NCBI GenBank assembly: GCA_000750105.3
Contig: JPHH03000024.1
Location: forward strand, 186,001 to 250,000
Length of the DNA: 64,000 nucleotides
Direction of reading: 5' to 3'
Source: Tolypocladium sp. Sup5 PDA-1
Lineage: Eukaryota > Ascomycota > Sordariomycetes > Hypocreales > Ophiocordycipitaceae
Of this stretch, positions 35,001-46,369 are shown in pieces; position 1 is the first letter of the stretch; each line of letters starts with the position of its first letter. The position numbers were made by a program, and so were the translations under genes. The notes beneath the pieces are model-generated. The model worked only from the letters and a program-made list of their open reading frames with translations. It searched no databases and was not told where the DNA came from.

Positions 35001-35327
35001 TGGTAGCTGCCCCCGCCGGGGGAGATCAAGAATCACCCGCTCTGGTCTCATCACCTACTACCTACACCCTGTCGCGTGTTTGAGATGACCAGGGTCCAAC
35101 CTTCTGGCGTCACTTCAAAGCGGCGTTGGGCAGGGATGGGATCCGCAGGAAGGCAGCCAGGCGGACTCCTGCACGCCACCAGGTCGGAATAAAATGTCAA
35201 CAGCTGCCCGCGTTCAGAACTTGACTTGACACTGCATCCATCAACATTGCTGTGCACTTCAAAGCAATCTTCCCACCTTTGATAATTTCCGCGGTCTTCA
35301 TTTTCTTGACACCTAGCGCACGAAACA
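32048..35327. other. long stretch without a firm gene
   Basis: Apart from the frame at 32090-32410 (-) mentioned with the preceding entry, I see only overlapping open frames on both strands with no recognisable motif. The last few hundred bases must contain the promoter of the Hsp70-like gene; I found no clear heat-shock element (arrays of nGAAn). Confidence 0.4.
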
Positions 35328-38015
35328 ATGGTGCGAACCCGACAACTTCCGGTAAAGTCGACGGGCGGCAAGCGCGGCAAGCAAACCTCTTCAGCTTTAT
35401 CTCGCAAAAACCCTTCAGAACCTAGGAGGAAGTCGTTCCCTCACCGGTTGCAATTCATTGACGACTGCAGGAAGTTCTGCGACGGCGTCCCCACTGGGGA
35501 TATTGGGAACTTCGAATTCCTATTCTGTAACGACTCCAACAAGCGTTCGTGGATGATACATAGCGACACTGAGCAACGCCACGACGCGGCAATTTCAACG
35601 GCTTTTGCAATCCACGAGAGTGGCCGCAATGCTCAGAGCGTGCTTGATGATACCAAGGTTGTGGAGACGGAGATACCGAAAAAAATGCGTCAAATCGATG
35701 GCCATCGGCAGGTCGACGGCGCGCTCGTGAAGTATGAGCTGCACTGCCACTTTCAACTGGATGGAGAGGCGCGGGTAACACAACAAGGCTGGATTCGGGA
35801 GGCGGTCGTGGAGGATATGGATTCGGCTGCGGCTAAGACATACTGGATGTTTCGTGGCAATGTGCGGAAAAGCCGGGGTTCCGACGATGGCACTGGCAAT
35901 CCGAATACGTCGACCTCCACTCGCAGAAACCCCTCACCGCCAGCGAGCGATCACGACAAACCGAATCCGAGACTCGACTACGATGAAGCTTCTGCCCCCA
36001 AACGTCGCCCAAGAGGCGGGGATCTCGGCACAACCGCAACATGCTTTAGCGATGGGGATCGGATCATTCAAGCCCTACATGGACACGACACTTATCCCTC
36101 GCTCGTACAATACAGCGATGGTGCCATGTCGATGCCGCCACTTACCGCCAAGCCTCGGCCATGGGCACCATTCTTGGGGGACTGGAAGCGACTCATCGGG
36201 CTAGACCCTAAAGACCCAAGGCTGAAACGCGCCATTGACACCATTGACCACGCGGAACTGGGCAAAACGGGAGCCATTTACAAGGTTCGGGACGAGGTAA
36301 TCACACCCGAGGAAGTTGCGGCCTACATACTCGGCGTATACATCAGGCAGGGTCAGCCCAATCCCCTGGTTCTGACTGTGCCTGCCTACTTCGATCACCT
36401 CCAAAAACTGGCTATTCACGACGTCGCTCGCATAGCTGGTGCCGCGGGCGTGGTTAAGTTGATCCCGGAGCCAGTGGCCGCTTTGGTGCGCATTATCGAA
36501 GGCAGTTCCGATCCACAATCTTATGGGGGTAGAACTTACGTGGTTATCGACTGTGGCGGCGGCACATTGGACCTCTGCGCGGTATCCGTTGAGAATTGCC
36601 CCGATGGGAGTCGCTCGTACGTCATCCAGTCCACCGCGGGGGACAATTTCTTGGGCGGACTCGATTTTGACGACACGCTCTGCACCCTGGCGCAGAGGAA
36701 AGCTGGTGACAAAGTCAATTTCAAGGTCGACAAGTCCGAGCTGCTACGGGAGTGCAAGCACGCGAAGGAACAGCTAGCAGGCCAAGAATGGGTCACTATC
36801 AGCATCAGCGCATCAGATTCGACGATGAAGCCGGCCCAGGTGACGGTGTCCCGCGACGAATTTCGAGACGCGTGTCAGCCATTGTTCGATAGGATCTCTG
36901 TGATGATCAAGGAATTGGTCGGCAACCGATCCACCGTCCAGGGTGCGCATGCTGTGTATCTCGTCGGTGGCTCATCCGCATTGCCAGGTTTGCAGGAGCT
37001 GGTCGAACGAGCGTTCCCGGAGGCCAAGACCCAGGCCATCTTGGACGGTGGTCAGGTCATCGCCAAGGGTGCTGGGATCGTTGCCTCGAGGCTTCTTACC
37101 TCCAACCCAGTGGATTTCGTGGATGTTCTTCCACGATCCATCGGCATTGATGCTTCGGACGAGGATGAAAATGGCAAGAAACTGCCAACCACCTACCAGA
37201 CAATCCTTCGGCGCAACATGCAGCTTCCAGCCGAAAGTCGGCGCATTTTCTACACCCCCGAAAAGAACATGGGTGAGCTGATTATCGACTTGTATGAGGG
37301 GGATGACAGCGACATTACGTGCAATACCCCACTTGGCAAGCTCACTGTTAAGGAAATCCCGGAATGTAAGGCAGGCACCGAAATAACGGTCACTATCAAA
37401 GTTGAGGAACCTGGCAAGATCGAAGCAACAGCTGATATCAAGATTGGTCGGCGGCGGGTTGCGAAGTCTTTGACTGTTACTGCGAAGCCACGGCTCACGG
37501 ACGAGGAAATAGAGCAATACAGGGACAATACGAAGAGTCGCCTGAATGGCGGAGGCATCAGAGTCTTCAATGTGGGCTCAGGAGGCGACCAGCAGGACCC
37601 AAAGACGAACAATGCGCCAGTGGATGAACCCATCAGCGGTGCGCAGGCAGTTGCTGCGATGAATGTTGGGCCGGGGAACGAAGCGACCAAGGCCGAGAAG
37701 ACGAATGAAGCCACCAGCGATGTGCCGTCAGAGGAAGAGATGGCCGATACGTTGTCGGGCGCAGAGACGGGGGGTGTTGGGACGGATGCTGCAGGTGCTG
37801 CAGATGCTGCGACGAAGGCTGCACCGACGGACGAACTGATCGAGGCCGGGGAGACGAATAGGGCCACCAGCGATGCGCCGGCGGACGCAGCCACCATCTC
37901 CAAAGAGGGAGAAGTCAGGGCGTCCCAAAAACGACCGGCAACGGACCAGGAGAGCACGCGCAAAAGGAGGCGGTGGCCGACGTGGACGAACCATGTTTTG
38001 GGGGGCACAAACTAA
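35328..38015 (+). CDS. divergent Hsp70-like ATPase with N-terminal extension
   Basis: This single-exon gene gives 895 residues. Residues 1-230 are an extension I do not recognise. The nucleotide-binding domain starts with DLGTTAT at 231 (phosphate 1), has VIDCGGGTLD at about 406 (phosphate 2) and LVGGSSALPG at about 544 (adenosine motif). A substrate-binding-like beta domain follows near 667 (PLGKLTVKEIPECKAGTEI). Residues 760-880 are Ala/Thr/Glu-rich with degenerate repeats around EATSD and RATSDAP, and the end is basic (RKRRRW), possibly a nuclear signal. Canonical Hsp70 starts directly with GIDLGTT and ends in EEVD; both features are lacking. Such divergent Hsp70-like ATPases are expanded in filamentous fungi and mostly of unknown role. 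The next gene lies on the same strand 1.2 kb downstream. Confidence 0.85.
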   Translation: MVRTRQLPVKSTGGKRGKQTSSALSRKNPSEPRRKSFPHRLQFIDDCRKFCDGVPTGDIGNFEFLFCNDSNKRSWMIHSDTEQRHDAAISTAFAIHESGRNAQSVLDDTKVVETEIPKKMRQIDGHRQVDGALVKYELHCHFQLDGEARVTQQGWIREAVVEDMDSAAAKTYWMFRGNVRKSRGSDDGTGNPNTSTSTRRNPSPPASDHDKPNPRLDYDEASAPKRRPRGGDLGTTATCFSDGDRIIQALHGHDTYPSLVQYSDGAMSMPPLTAKPRPWAPFLGDWKRLIGLDPKDPRLKRAIDTIDHAELGKTGAIYKVRDEVITPEEVAAYILGVYIRQGQPNPLVLTVPAYFDHLQKLAIHDVARIAGAAGVVKLIPEPVAALVRIIEGSSDPQSYGGRTYVVIDCGGGTLDLCAVSVENCPDGSRSYVIQSTAGDNFLGGLDFDDTLCTLAQRKAGDKVNFKVDKSELLRECKHAKEQLAGQEWVTISISASDSTMKPAQVTVSRDEFRDACQPLFDRISVMIKELVGNRSTVQGAHAVYLVGGSSALPGLQELVERAFPEAKTQAILDGGQVIAKGAGIVASRLLTSNPVDFVDVLPRSIGIDASDEDENGKKLPTTYQTILRRNMQLPAESRRIFYTPEKNMGELIIDLYEGDDSDITCNTPLGKLTVKEIPECKAGTEITVTIKVEEPGKIEATADIKIGRRRVAKSLTVTAKPRLTDEEIEQYRDNTKSRLNGGGIRVFNVGSGGDQQDPKTNNAPVDEPISGAQAVAAMNVGPGNEATKAEKTNEATSDVPSEEEMADTLSGAETGGVGTDAAGAADAATKAAPTDELIEAGETNRATSDAPADAATISKEGEVRASQKRPATDQESTRKRRRWPTWTNHVLGGTN

Positions 38016-38409
38016 TCCTTCATTTTTCTTCTGTTTATGCAAAAAACCTGTTCAGGGTCAGGTGGCATGGCGCGAAAATGTCTCCTTTGGCTTCTCGTCA
38101 GGAACGGTATGGAGTAAGGTTTCAACCGTAAAGGGTGTTTAGCCCGTCGAGACATTCGTGTGCAGGACGTTGGACGGGATCGCGATGGTGCGGGTGGTTT
38201 GATGTAGCGCAGCTCGGCATTTCACCACCGACCCTAGAGCAACATAGCTACTTCACTGGGAATACACGGCTTTCATAGTCCACTTCGGCTTGCAACTGTC
38301 TTTAGGGTCTTTAGGCATTCATTGAAGGCGCGGCTCCGTCAGTGTGCTTTGGTGAGGGACAAGGCCGGGAAGTTCCACCAGGCGATTTCGGGGCTGTTCT
38401 GCCATTCCT

Positions 38410-38650
38410 CTGGCGCTCGGCCCAAACACCCGTGGTTGCAACACGTGTTTACCTGTCCCTTCGCCAAAAAAAAAAAGGCTGGGGGGGAGGGAGGACTTCC
38501 GAGCTTGATGATCGTGCGCGCTAGAGTTGCGTGGCCAGCGAAGCCTGCATAATGAGCCCGTGGCAAACCTTGCTGTACAATTGATGTCGGGGGCGATAGT
38601 GACAGGTTTACAGGGTTGGGGCGACGAACACTGGCGGACAACTATCGCTG
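38410..38650 (+). repeat. dispersed repeat family, partial copy
   Basis: It corresponds to the first half of the copy at 26770-27000, with an inserted or expanded A11 tract at 38466-38476. It sits in the 1.2-kb gap between the Hsp70-like gene and the Ulp1-like gene. Confidence 0.65.
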
Positions 38651-39230
38651 CCCCCGACGCCATCTCGCGACCCCAGCCTGCACCCGGTAAGCTCGACGGA
38701 TCAGTCGCGGGACAGCCGCACTTTCCCCCTGCGGGACCCCTGTTGGCAGGGCGAAGCGTTTGTCGCACACCTTGAGGCTGTGGTAGCCGTAGCACCGAAA
38801 CGCGGGTGCATGCGTCAGGTTCAGCGCGATCAAAGGCCAGCGACAAGTTCATCGTCGCGCAAGGACAAGTGGTGGCCAGAAGCTTACGAGGAAGCGCGAC
38901 GGCGTAATGTCACGTTCACGGTCAGAGCAGAGCGTGGCGAAACCACGCTGCGCGCGGAGATTTACCACGGCACAGCACCACGTCGCTGAACGTTACGTAC
39001 CTCTATGTACACCCCCTGGAGCCCTATTTCCTGTGCTGCACCTCGTTTTGCGAGGTGGGGCTCGGGCTGACCGGGGCGCAAATGTTTCTGTGCTGAGCAA
39101 GCCCAAAGGATTCCAGGGCTGATTGGTTCTGAAATACAGCTCCTTTAAGCCCGCTCCTCCCCAATGTGACTGAACCCTACGCCCAACCCAACCATGAACC
39201 CTACGCCCAGCGCAAAACTTACCAAGCAAC

Positions 39231-41317
39231 ATGAGCTCCGAAAACGTTTACGAGATCTTCTGTTTGGACGAGACTGGCCTGCCATTCGGCACCCATCCGA
39301 ATTACGACGGGCGGGAGGCCTTGGAAGTCTGGCTACTACAACACCTCAACCACATCAAGGCCGTGAGGAAGGAGACGAGAGCGAACGTCAACAAGGTTCA
39401 GGAGTCCTTACTCGACGAAAGCGGGAAAATTAGCCCCGAAAAATGGCAATTGTTGCTTAAAGCGAGTCCCGGCCCAGCCACTTGGAGATGCTGCCCGGAG
39501 GCACGCCAGGTCCAAAGCAGGAGCCGGGAGTCAAACGCACCGAAAAAATGGACGTTAAAAGACGAGCCACTGTTCCAGAAGACTTTTGGCGTCGCGCGCA
39601 TAAAAGAACAGGAAACGAAAACTGCTATCCAGGGCCTAGAGACTGTTGAGTTCGGGATCGCCTTTGTCAGGGTTGCATTCTATCGCCATCACAGAAGAAC
39701 GAAAGGTGCCCGCGGCTCCAGGAAAAGGGCTACATGGGCCGGTTTCGAGTTCAGAGAAGCCTGGTCTTCTCTTGTCAACGATCTAACATTTTCTGCCGAG
39801 CAGGCCAAAGAAGGGTATGAGTTGCTCAGGTCCGAGCTTAAAGTAAGACGATGTCCTTCTCTTTTCCTCTTTCGCCTGGCTAACATCAACCGCTCCAGCA
39901 ACACGATTTGCACCACTCTCAGCGTCTTGACAAGATATATCGCGAATACCAGAGCAAGGTTGGAGAGGATTCCATTGCTGCGGGAGCGAACGACAAGATC
40001 AACAGCGATGAAGAAGAGGAGCTCGTCCCGCTTGGAGACATGCGAGCCCAGCCCTCACCGTATCCCGTGGCGACGTCAAAGAACATGCGAGGAGCAGATC
40101 AAGCGCAGCGCCCACGCGAGCAACCCAAAGAGAGATCGCCTAGCTGTGCCTTGACCCCCTCGAAGCGAAGTGGCGAAGACTTGGCTAGCTCCGCTTTCAA
40201 GAGAAGCCGAAAGCGCGAATGGGGGAGCATAGACAATGCTTCTTCAGCTGGCGGAACATTGTTATCGGCTATACTGGTGACCGATGATGTTGAGGAGCCT
40301 ACATCTGAAAGCTGGCTCGTCCCACTCAATAGACGGTCCCTGGAACGGACTTCACAAACCATCGACGATTTAGACATCGACACTTTGTTCAGCATTTACG
40401 TCGCAGCCATTGGCAATTCACGTCTTGTATACGTCTCGAACTTGACCACCAATATCCCAAAAGCGCTAGGGTCCACAGAGGCGAAGATTCTACTGCCGAG
40501 CAATCTACTTCCGAATCTACTTCCGAGCGATCAGAACCAGGAGCACTGGACGGTTGCAGTCATCCCGGAATCTCGGGATAGTGCTCGGGCGTACGCTTCG
40601 CTTTTCCCCCCTGAACCCCGGAGACGGTTGGAAGAGAGGATCAAACAAGTTTTTCACCATTTTGAGGCCGATTTCGACGTAGAAGAGGATATATTGTTTA
40701 CGTCGCCAATCCAAGAGGACGACGCTTGCAACCGCGGCCTGGTAGTTATCGTCACCGGCCTGTACGAAGCTCTCGGCGACTCCGTTCCACAAGGCCAGAT
40801 TCATAGTGATCTTTGGCGCGACACGATTTCTGTGATGCTCGGTTGCTTAACGCTGGCAGAAGTCGAAGACATCAAAAGTCTAGACTGGGGACGATTTGAA
40901 TCGGATGAGGAATTGCCGCTACCGACTCTGCCTTCCGTTACCGTCGGAAAATGCGAGCAGTTCGAAGGACCTGCGGACCAAGCCTGGCAGCGAATCATCG
41001 AGGCCGCTTTACGCCACACGGCCCTGGTTGAGGGAAACATAAAGGAACTTACGAAGCGAAGCCAGCGACTGGTTCCGCGCGTGGACATGTTTGAACGCCT
41101 CAAACGACAAGCCGCTAAGAACTTCCAGGAAGCCAAGCGACAGGATCACGCCTCCAAGAAGGAACCGTATCAAATACTCGAGGCGACAGCGCGCATAAAC
41201 CGAGCAATACGGCATCTCCAGGCTCATAAACTCAAGGTGAAGAAAGCCGGGCAGCTGAAGGATAAAGTGCAACAATTCAAGGATGCGGTGTGCCAATTCG
41301 GCTCATTGCTGGAGTAG
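39231..41317 (+). CDS. Ulp1-like (C48 fold) protein with helical flanks
   Basis: Two exons (39231-39842 and 39899-41317) joined by a 56-nt GTAAGA...CCAG intron give 676 residues. The N-terminal third is helical and charged. A basic linker follows (KRSRKREWG). The central region, about residues 360-520, resembles the cysteine-protease fold of Ulp1/SUMO proteases: EHWTVAVIPES supplies the His-Trp pair, and PIQEDDACNRG corresponds to the Gln and the D-C-G of the active site. The usual Tyr-Asp-Ser triad element reads YASL, so the acid residue seems lost. The C-terminal 150 residues are likely coiled coil. If active it would cleave ubiquitin-like conjugates; loss of the acid suggests a weak or non-catalytic version. 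The assignment rests on short motifs. Confidence 0.6.
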
Positions 41318-41687
41318 TTGTCCCCGAACTCTCGGCCACCACTTATCCAGAAGCATGGCTTTTTTCCCGATATCTATTCTCCCTGTCTCTACTAGGTGTG
41401 CACTTGCTTTATATAATTCTACCTTGCGTATCGTATGTGCTCAGGAACGATGCGTCTCTGTCTACTCGTCTCTCAACCTGGCTAATAAGGTGATGGCTCA
41501 CGCTGCCCAAGCACCTAAATTCCTTAAGCACAAGACGCCAAGATGCCGAGAGCCATATAGGGTGACCCAACTTCCTGGAGCTCTGGCCATGCGCCGGCAC
41601 AGACCGCGAGGCAGCCTACACTATGGTTGCTTTACGCTACCATAGCAGAAGCTTGGACGCAATTCACATCCCTCACGGAGCTGCCAC

Positions 41688-41706
41688 GCAACAACAACAA
41701 CAACAG
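41688..41706. repeat. CAA microsatellite
   Basis: About five to six CAA triplets in a row. It lies in no supported coding frame. Confidence 0.8.
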
Positions 41707-41872
41707 CTACGAGTACAGCAGCCGATCCTTCTCACTGGGCAACGAATTTCTGCCGCCATGTCAACGCAAGAAATTCGGGTTTCGCCCGTCTCGACGCCCA
41801 ATCCTCGACAGCGCCCTCGCAAAGGCACGACTCGGACCTAGATCTCCGTGAAATTCTGAGCGCTGGAAGGCG

Positions 41873-41993
41873 TGCTGAAAGATGGGCTGAAAGAGGGGGT
41901 CGGCTGAAAGGTGGGCTGAAAGGTGGGCTGAAAGATGGGGTCGGCTGAAAGGTGGGCTGAAAGATGGGGTCTGGCTGAAAGGTGGGAGTTGAA
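41873..41993. repeat. 13-bp minisatellite
   Basis: About eight to nine copies of GGCTGAAAGGTGG-like units, with GATGGG and GGGGTC variants, run in tandem. It lies in the space downstream of the Ulp1-like gene. Confidence 0.85.
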
Positions 41994-42635
41994 ATGTGGT
42001 GTCAGCCAGTGTTACTGGTGGTTCGTAGTCAGGTTGGGTAGGCGTATCACGCACCGAGGGTATGCCCCGTAGGTAAGGAAAACTTGAAGTCTTCCATGGG
42101 CTCTAGGCCCCGATTTCACGTGCTCGTCAAAGCACCGTCAATACCAAACAACACCGGATCTCGACATTGGAACACTGCCGGCTGAGGCGCGTGTGGCACG
42201 CCTTGTGTATGTATCCCAGTAACGCCAAAAAGACAATAAGCATATCACCGCCAGCCGAAATGACGATGTGCCGCTCGTGCTTTGAGCTCTGCGTACCGTT
42301 CTGTCACCAATGACACAGCTATCATCATCCCAATCCAGCCCAAATACCCCGAATGCGCCTGACAAGTTCTAAGTACTTTTGCATTTTTGTAATCCTCCTG
42401 GCGTGGAGGGCACAAAGCTGAGTGTCTTCGAACAGGTGTACCATGAAAGCTTCGGCCGCTTCTTGCAGGGCCTGGGTGCTGGCTTTGCCACCTGAACTCG
42501 CGTTCCCTCGGCGACGGGTTGCGGGAAGAGGGTGACAGCGTCACCCTGGCTCTCGCCGCAAATGATTCTTCGGAGTCACGGCGATTGAAAACCTTCCGCT
42601 ATTTCAAAACTAATAGGCCACTGGTTTATCACGAG

Positions 42636-42905
42636 ATGACGCGCGTACTCACTAATATACACTCTAGAAGGAAACGGTTTGATCCGAAGAAGCTTTTTTC
42701 TTGCGTTTCTACCCGCCAGTTCTTGGGAGAGCTGAAACCTGATGCGCGAACATGCCAAAAATGCAAGAATTCATTCAAGGAAGGGACAGATATCATTTGG
42801 AAATACTATGACGAACATGCCTTTTGCTCGAGGTGTGTAGCTAAAACAGACGAAAGCTGGAGACTGCTCCATTACATGGACTGTTTGCCCCAACCCGCGG
42901 GGTGA
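42636..42905 (+). CDS. small CxxC-containing ORF, uncertain
   Basis: From the ATG at 42636 the frame gives 89 residues; it is open about 120 bp further upstream without an ATG. The C-terminal half has two CxxC pairs (CQKCKNSF ... FCSRCV) 18 residues apart, the spacing of a small zinc ribbon. Lysine- and tyrosine-rich surroundings look coding. I recognise no family; an upstream exon may exist. Confidence 0.35.
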   Translation: MTRVLTNIHSRRKRFDPKKLFSCVSTRQFLGELKPDARTCQKCKNSFKEGTDIIWKYYDEHAFCSRCVAKTDESWRLLHYMDCLPQPAG

Positions 42906-43245
42906 AAGATACTGCTGCGTCAGATCGACGGAAAATGTGGGAAATGGGCTGGTAAAGGCATAGAGGAAGACGAAACACAGCAGTTCGTCGCTAGTCACAT
43001 AGTCACTGTCGGTAGCATGACGGGCGCTGAAGTGGATGAGATAGGCGCTATGATATCGCAGGAGTTGGGCTGGGAGGATTGGAGAGGGCTGGAAGAGCTC
43101 GGACCTTGACGTTTACAATGTTGGCTTGAGCAGACTAACCAGCTGCAAGGTCTACGGGGCCCACGGCTACGAAAGCTATTCTGGCTGCTAGCAGAAAGCA
43201 TGTAGAGGGCTAACCACAAAGATCATGAGGAAGGAGTGTACGATC

Positions 43246-44850
43246 CTAGTCATTTGAACAACATTCTATAGCGATGATGAAACATGTTGCATCTGGGACT
43301 GCGGCTTCCTTGCCCGGTATACTGGAGCTTGAGAGGTATTCCGCCCACCTCGCCTGCCGCTCTGAGAGATGCTGTCGGGTCATGAAGTACTCTAGGTTCT
43401 TGTGATCCGTTAAGATCACAAAGCTCTCACAGCTCCGGAGTTCCGCGGACCACTGCTCGAGGCAGCGTATGATGGCGAGCATCTCTTTGTCATGGATGGG
43501 GTAGTTGCGCTCTGCCGGAGAGAGAGATTCTGCGAGTGGAAGGCAATAGCCTTCTTCTGTCCGCTTACCTTCTGTGTGAGCGCGCCACGGAGCGCCCAGC
43601 TGCTGCAGTCTGCCTCTAGGAAAGCCGGCCTCTGGTGGTCCCACTGCGTGAGGATCGGAGCCCTCGTGAAGAGGGTTTTGATCAGTTAGAACGCCTGCTC
43701 CTGTTCCTCTCCCCATCTAAATGCGGTCCCCTTGCCTATTAGTTCCGTGAGCGGAGCTACAACGTGAGAGAATTCCGGGATGAACACGCGGTAGTAGTTA
43801 ACGAATCCTAGGAAGCTCCGCACCCCATTCTACGTGGCCGGGGCCTGCCAGTCGACAATCGCACGTATCTTACTGGGGTCTGCATACATAATGAACCCTA
43901 GGTACTTAACCCGCTTAACTGCGAATTCGCACTTATCTAGGTCAAGGTGAAGGCCGTGCTGGTAGAGGCGCTCCAGTACTTGCCTAACTTTGATAAGGTG
44001 GTCTTGGCGGCTCTCGCTCGTATTGATGAGCACGTCGTCCATATACGCAGAGGCAAACTCGTCGAGATATTCACAGAGGACCCCATTGATGTATCTCTGG
44101 AACGTTGTGGAAGCACCGCTGAGTCCGAGCGGCGCGGCCATCCATTCGAAGAGTCCGTAGCGGGTGCGGAAGGCCGTCTTCCACTCCTCTCCTTGCGAGA
44201 TCCGCACCTTATGGAACGCCTGGACTCCGTCAACCTTCGTAAACCACTTCGCCTTAGCGAGGTTACGCAGGGTGTCTCCTATAAGGGGCAGGGGATAGCG
44301 GTCCAACTTCGTGATTGCATTTAGAGCTCGGTAGGCGCAGCAGAACCCCAGCCTACCGTTCGGCTTCCTCACGGGTCGACGGAAGCCGCTGCCTCGGAGC
44401 TGCTGGCTCTAATAAACCCCTTTTCCAATAGGTCCCGCAATGTCTTCTTCAGGACGAGGAACTCCTCTCTTAATATGCCGTAAAGCGTACCGTACGGCAT
44501 TGGGAACTCCTGACCGTCCGACCCCTTCTTAACTCTGATATGGCGGTCCACCCCTGGCTTGTGTGGGCTCAACTTGTCTGCCACCCGCTTCTTAAAGAGG
44601 TGGAGTAGGTCGTGGAACTGCGGCGGTATCTTCTGGCATAACTCTGCCGTTGTCTTCGGCTTCTTGGGTGCCAGCGCCTTCTCAATGTCTGCCATGCTTA
44701 CTACGAAGACCGCCGCTGCAGCCGCCTCAGCGCCCTCCCTGCGGATCCTCTTCACGCAGCTCGCGAAGGTAGCTGCCAGGACGTGCTTGGCTTCCTTGAG
44801 CTCCGGCATGGCCGGACTCTCTTGATCCGTGGTGCTATCGTGCCGCACCC
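43246..44850 (-). mobile_element. truncated, degenerate Ty3/Gypsy retrotransposon (RT-RNase H)
   Basis: Reading the minus strand, 44848-44369 encodes the linker upstream of the polymerase (IPPQFHDLLHLF, then FPMPYGTLYGILREE). The frame then shifts into reverse transcriptase at 44372-43830: GFCCAYRALNAITKLDRYPLP (normally a D in the YRALN block), FRTRYGLFEWMAAPLGLSGA and the catalytic YMDDVLI. A stop near 43830 interrupts it before SFLGFVNYYRVFI, and RNase H follows in other frames (FLEADCSSWALRG, YPIHDKEMLAI, ILTDHKNLEYF). The integrase, protease, gag and both LTRs are absent or not recognisable. The copy is dead. Confidence 0.85.
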
Positions 44851-44911
44851 ATCAATTTTCTGTTATCAGCATCTTTCTCCGGTCCGGGAGCTGCCTGAGC
44901 AAACGACACAA

Positions 44912-46109
44912 CTAAGACATCCGCTCGTCTCCCCCGTTGGTCATCATCGACTTGATCGGCCGTCTCGTCGCTTGATCCACCGTTGTCATCCGCACGATGA
45001 CGGCTGGTAGCCTCGGTGCCATCGCTGTCGCTTTCACTATCGCTATCGCTTTCATCCTCACCTGAGCGGAGACGCGTTTCCCTGGGAAGACGCTCAAGCG
45101 TTCGTTGACTTCAATCGAAATGTTAGCTCCGTGATCGTACGCGTGGAACGCAGGTTGATATTCAGCCCAGAACGGATCATAAGCATGGTATTCGGCAAAA
45201 CCCAACCACCGGTCCATGAACAGTGTCTGAAATGTCGACCATTTTTCGAAAGACATGTTCAGCGATCGGCGGTCACCCAAGTTCCACGACGGCTCGACGC
45301 CTTCCCCGAGGAGTTCTCCATCCAGAAAGATATCTTTGATATACTCGGCCAGAGCCTCGGCATGGTGTCGCCGCATCGCGCTTTTCTGACCGGACTCCTT
45401 CTGTCGGCGTCGGCGCTCCGCTCGTGATTGGGGTGGCTCGAGCATCTCGACTTGCGTCGGATGCATCACAACAAACCATATCTCACGAGAGGCGCCCGTG
45501 GCCAATCGGAAAGTGCAATGTGTTAAGTCGAACGGAAGGCTACTCGCGGCATGCTTAGAGCTGTAAGACGCTCGCCAGTGTTGAAGCGTGAAGGTCACGT
45601 TGTCGAAGAAGCGACTTCTGTTTGTGATCGGTCGAAGGGGACAGCCGACGATGATGATCATGTTTAGGTGGAACATAGGATAATATTCGTCGTGTTCGCT
45701 CGCTGGTTTCGACCCTGACGATCGCCGTCCGTAATCCATTGTGAACCTATCTATGCTGGAACATGCCTAAGGCCTGGGCAGCGTCGAAATCAGACGCGCT
45801 CGTCCTCGACACGAAGTCCTCCGCTACTTCTGTCATCAGAACATACTTGCGCGATCCTCAGAAGAACACGCAATACTCACGCTTCATCTTACTAGCACCA
45901 GACGCATGACGAATTCTTAGCTCCCCCGCGCGGTTGCTTGCAGCCTCTTCTCCATCAGTGCCCGCCTCATGGAGATAAAGCTCGTCATATGACTCTGCGG
46001 TACCGTAGCTGCCGAGCCCGTCGTCGTCGCTGTCGTCTCTGTGACCGATTGTGTAGTCCGCTTCGGCAACCGGAAGCTCAGCTGTGTCGGGCAGATGTAT
46101 GTCGTCCAT
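44912..46109 (-). pseudogene. conserved-looking fungal protein, frame broken between two parts
   Basis: The 5' part (46109-45881) starts with an ATG and is acidic; a 51-nt intron (45830-45880) leads to a short exon that ends in a stop at 45747. Directly after it, another ATG at 45739 opens 275 residues with YYPMFHLNMIIIVGCPLRP, WFVVMHPTQ, PSWNLGDRRSLNMSFEKW and FHAYDHGANISIEV. I recall similar hypothetical proteins in other ascomycetes in which the two parts are joined, but I know no function. One base shift plus the stop separate them here. The 3' end becomes Arg/Thr-rich near the Gypsy fragment. Confidence 0.45.
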
Positions 46110-46369
46110 GGTCACAGAATCGCAGACTGTAGGCAAATCCACTTTCTCCAATAGCAAAGGAAGAACAATAGTAAGGAGAAACCGAAAGCTATCTTTGACT
46201 GTTCCCGCACGAACCGAAGCAAACGAAGTACACCCCTGACGCTCCAGCCGCGCCACGTTCACTCCTACGCGCCTTCGCGTGTACCCTAGGTTCAAAGACC
46301 CTGCTTCGGCAGTTGTTGTGGAAATTGCCTGGACTCTAGCCCCAGCCATTCACCCTCAACACAAGGGGC

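Larger units (their letters stand above)
41318..42635. other. intergenic with two simple repeats
   Basis: I see no supported gene. The stretch holds a short CAA microsatellite and the 13-bp minisatellite listed separately. Confidence 0.45.
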
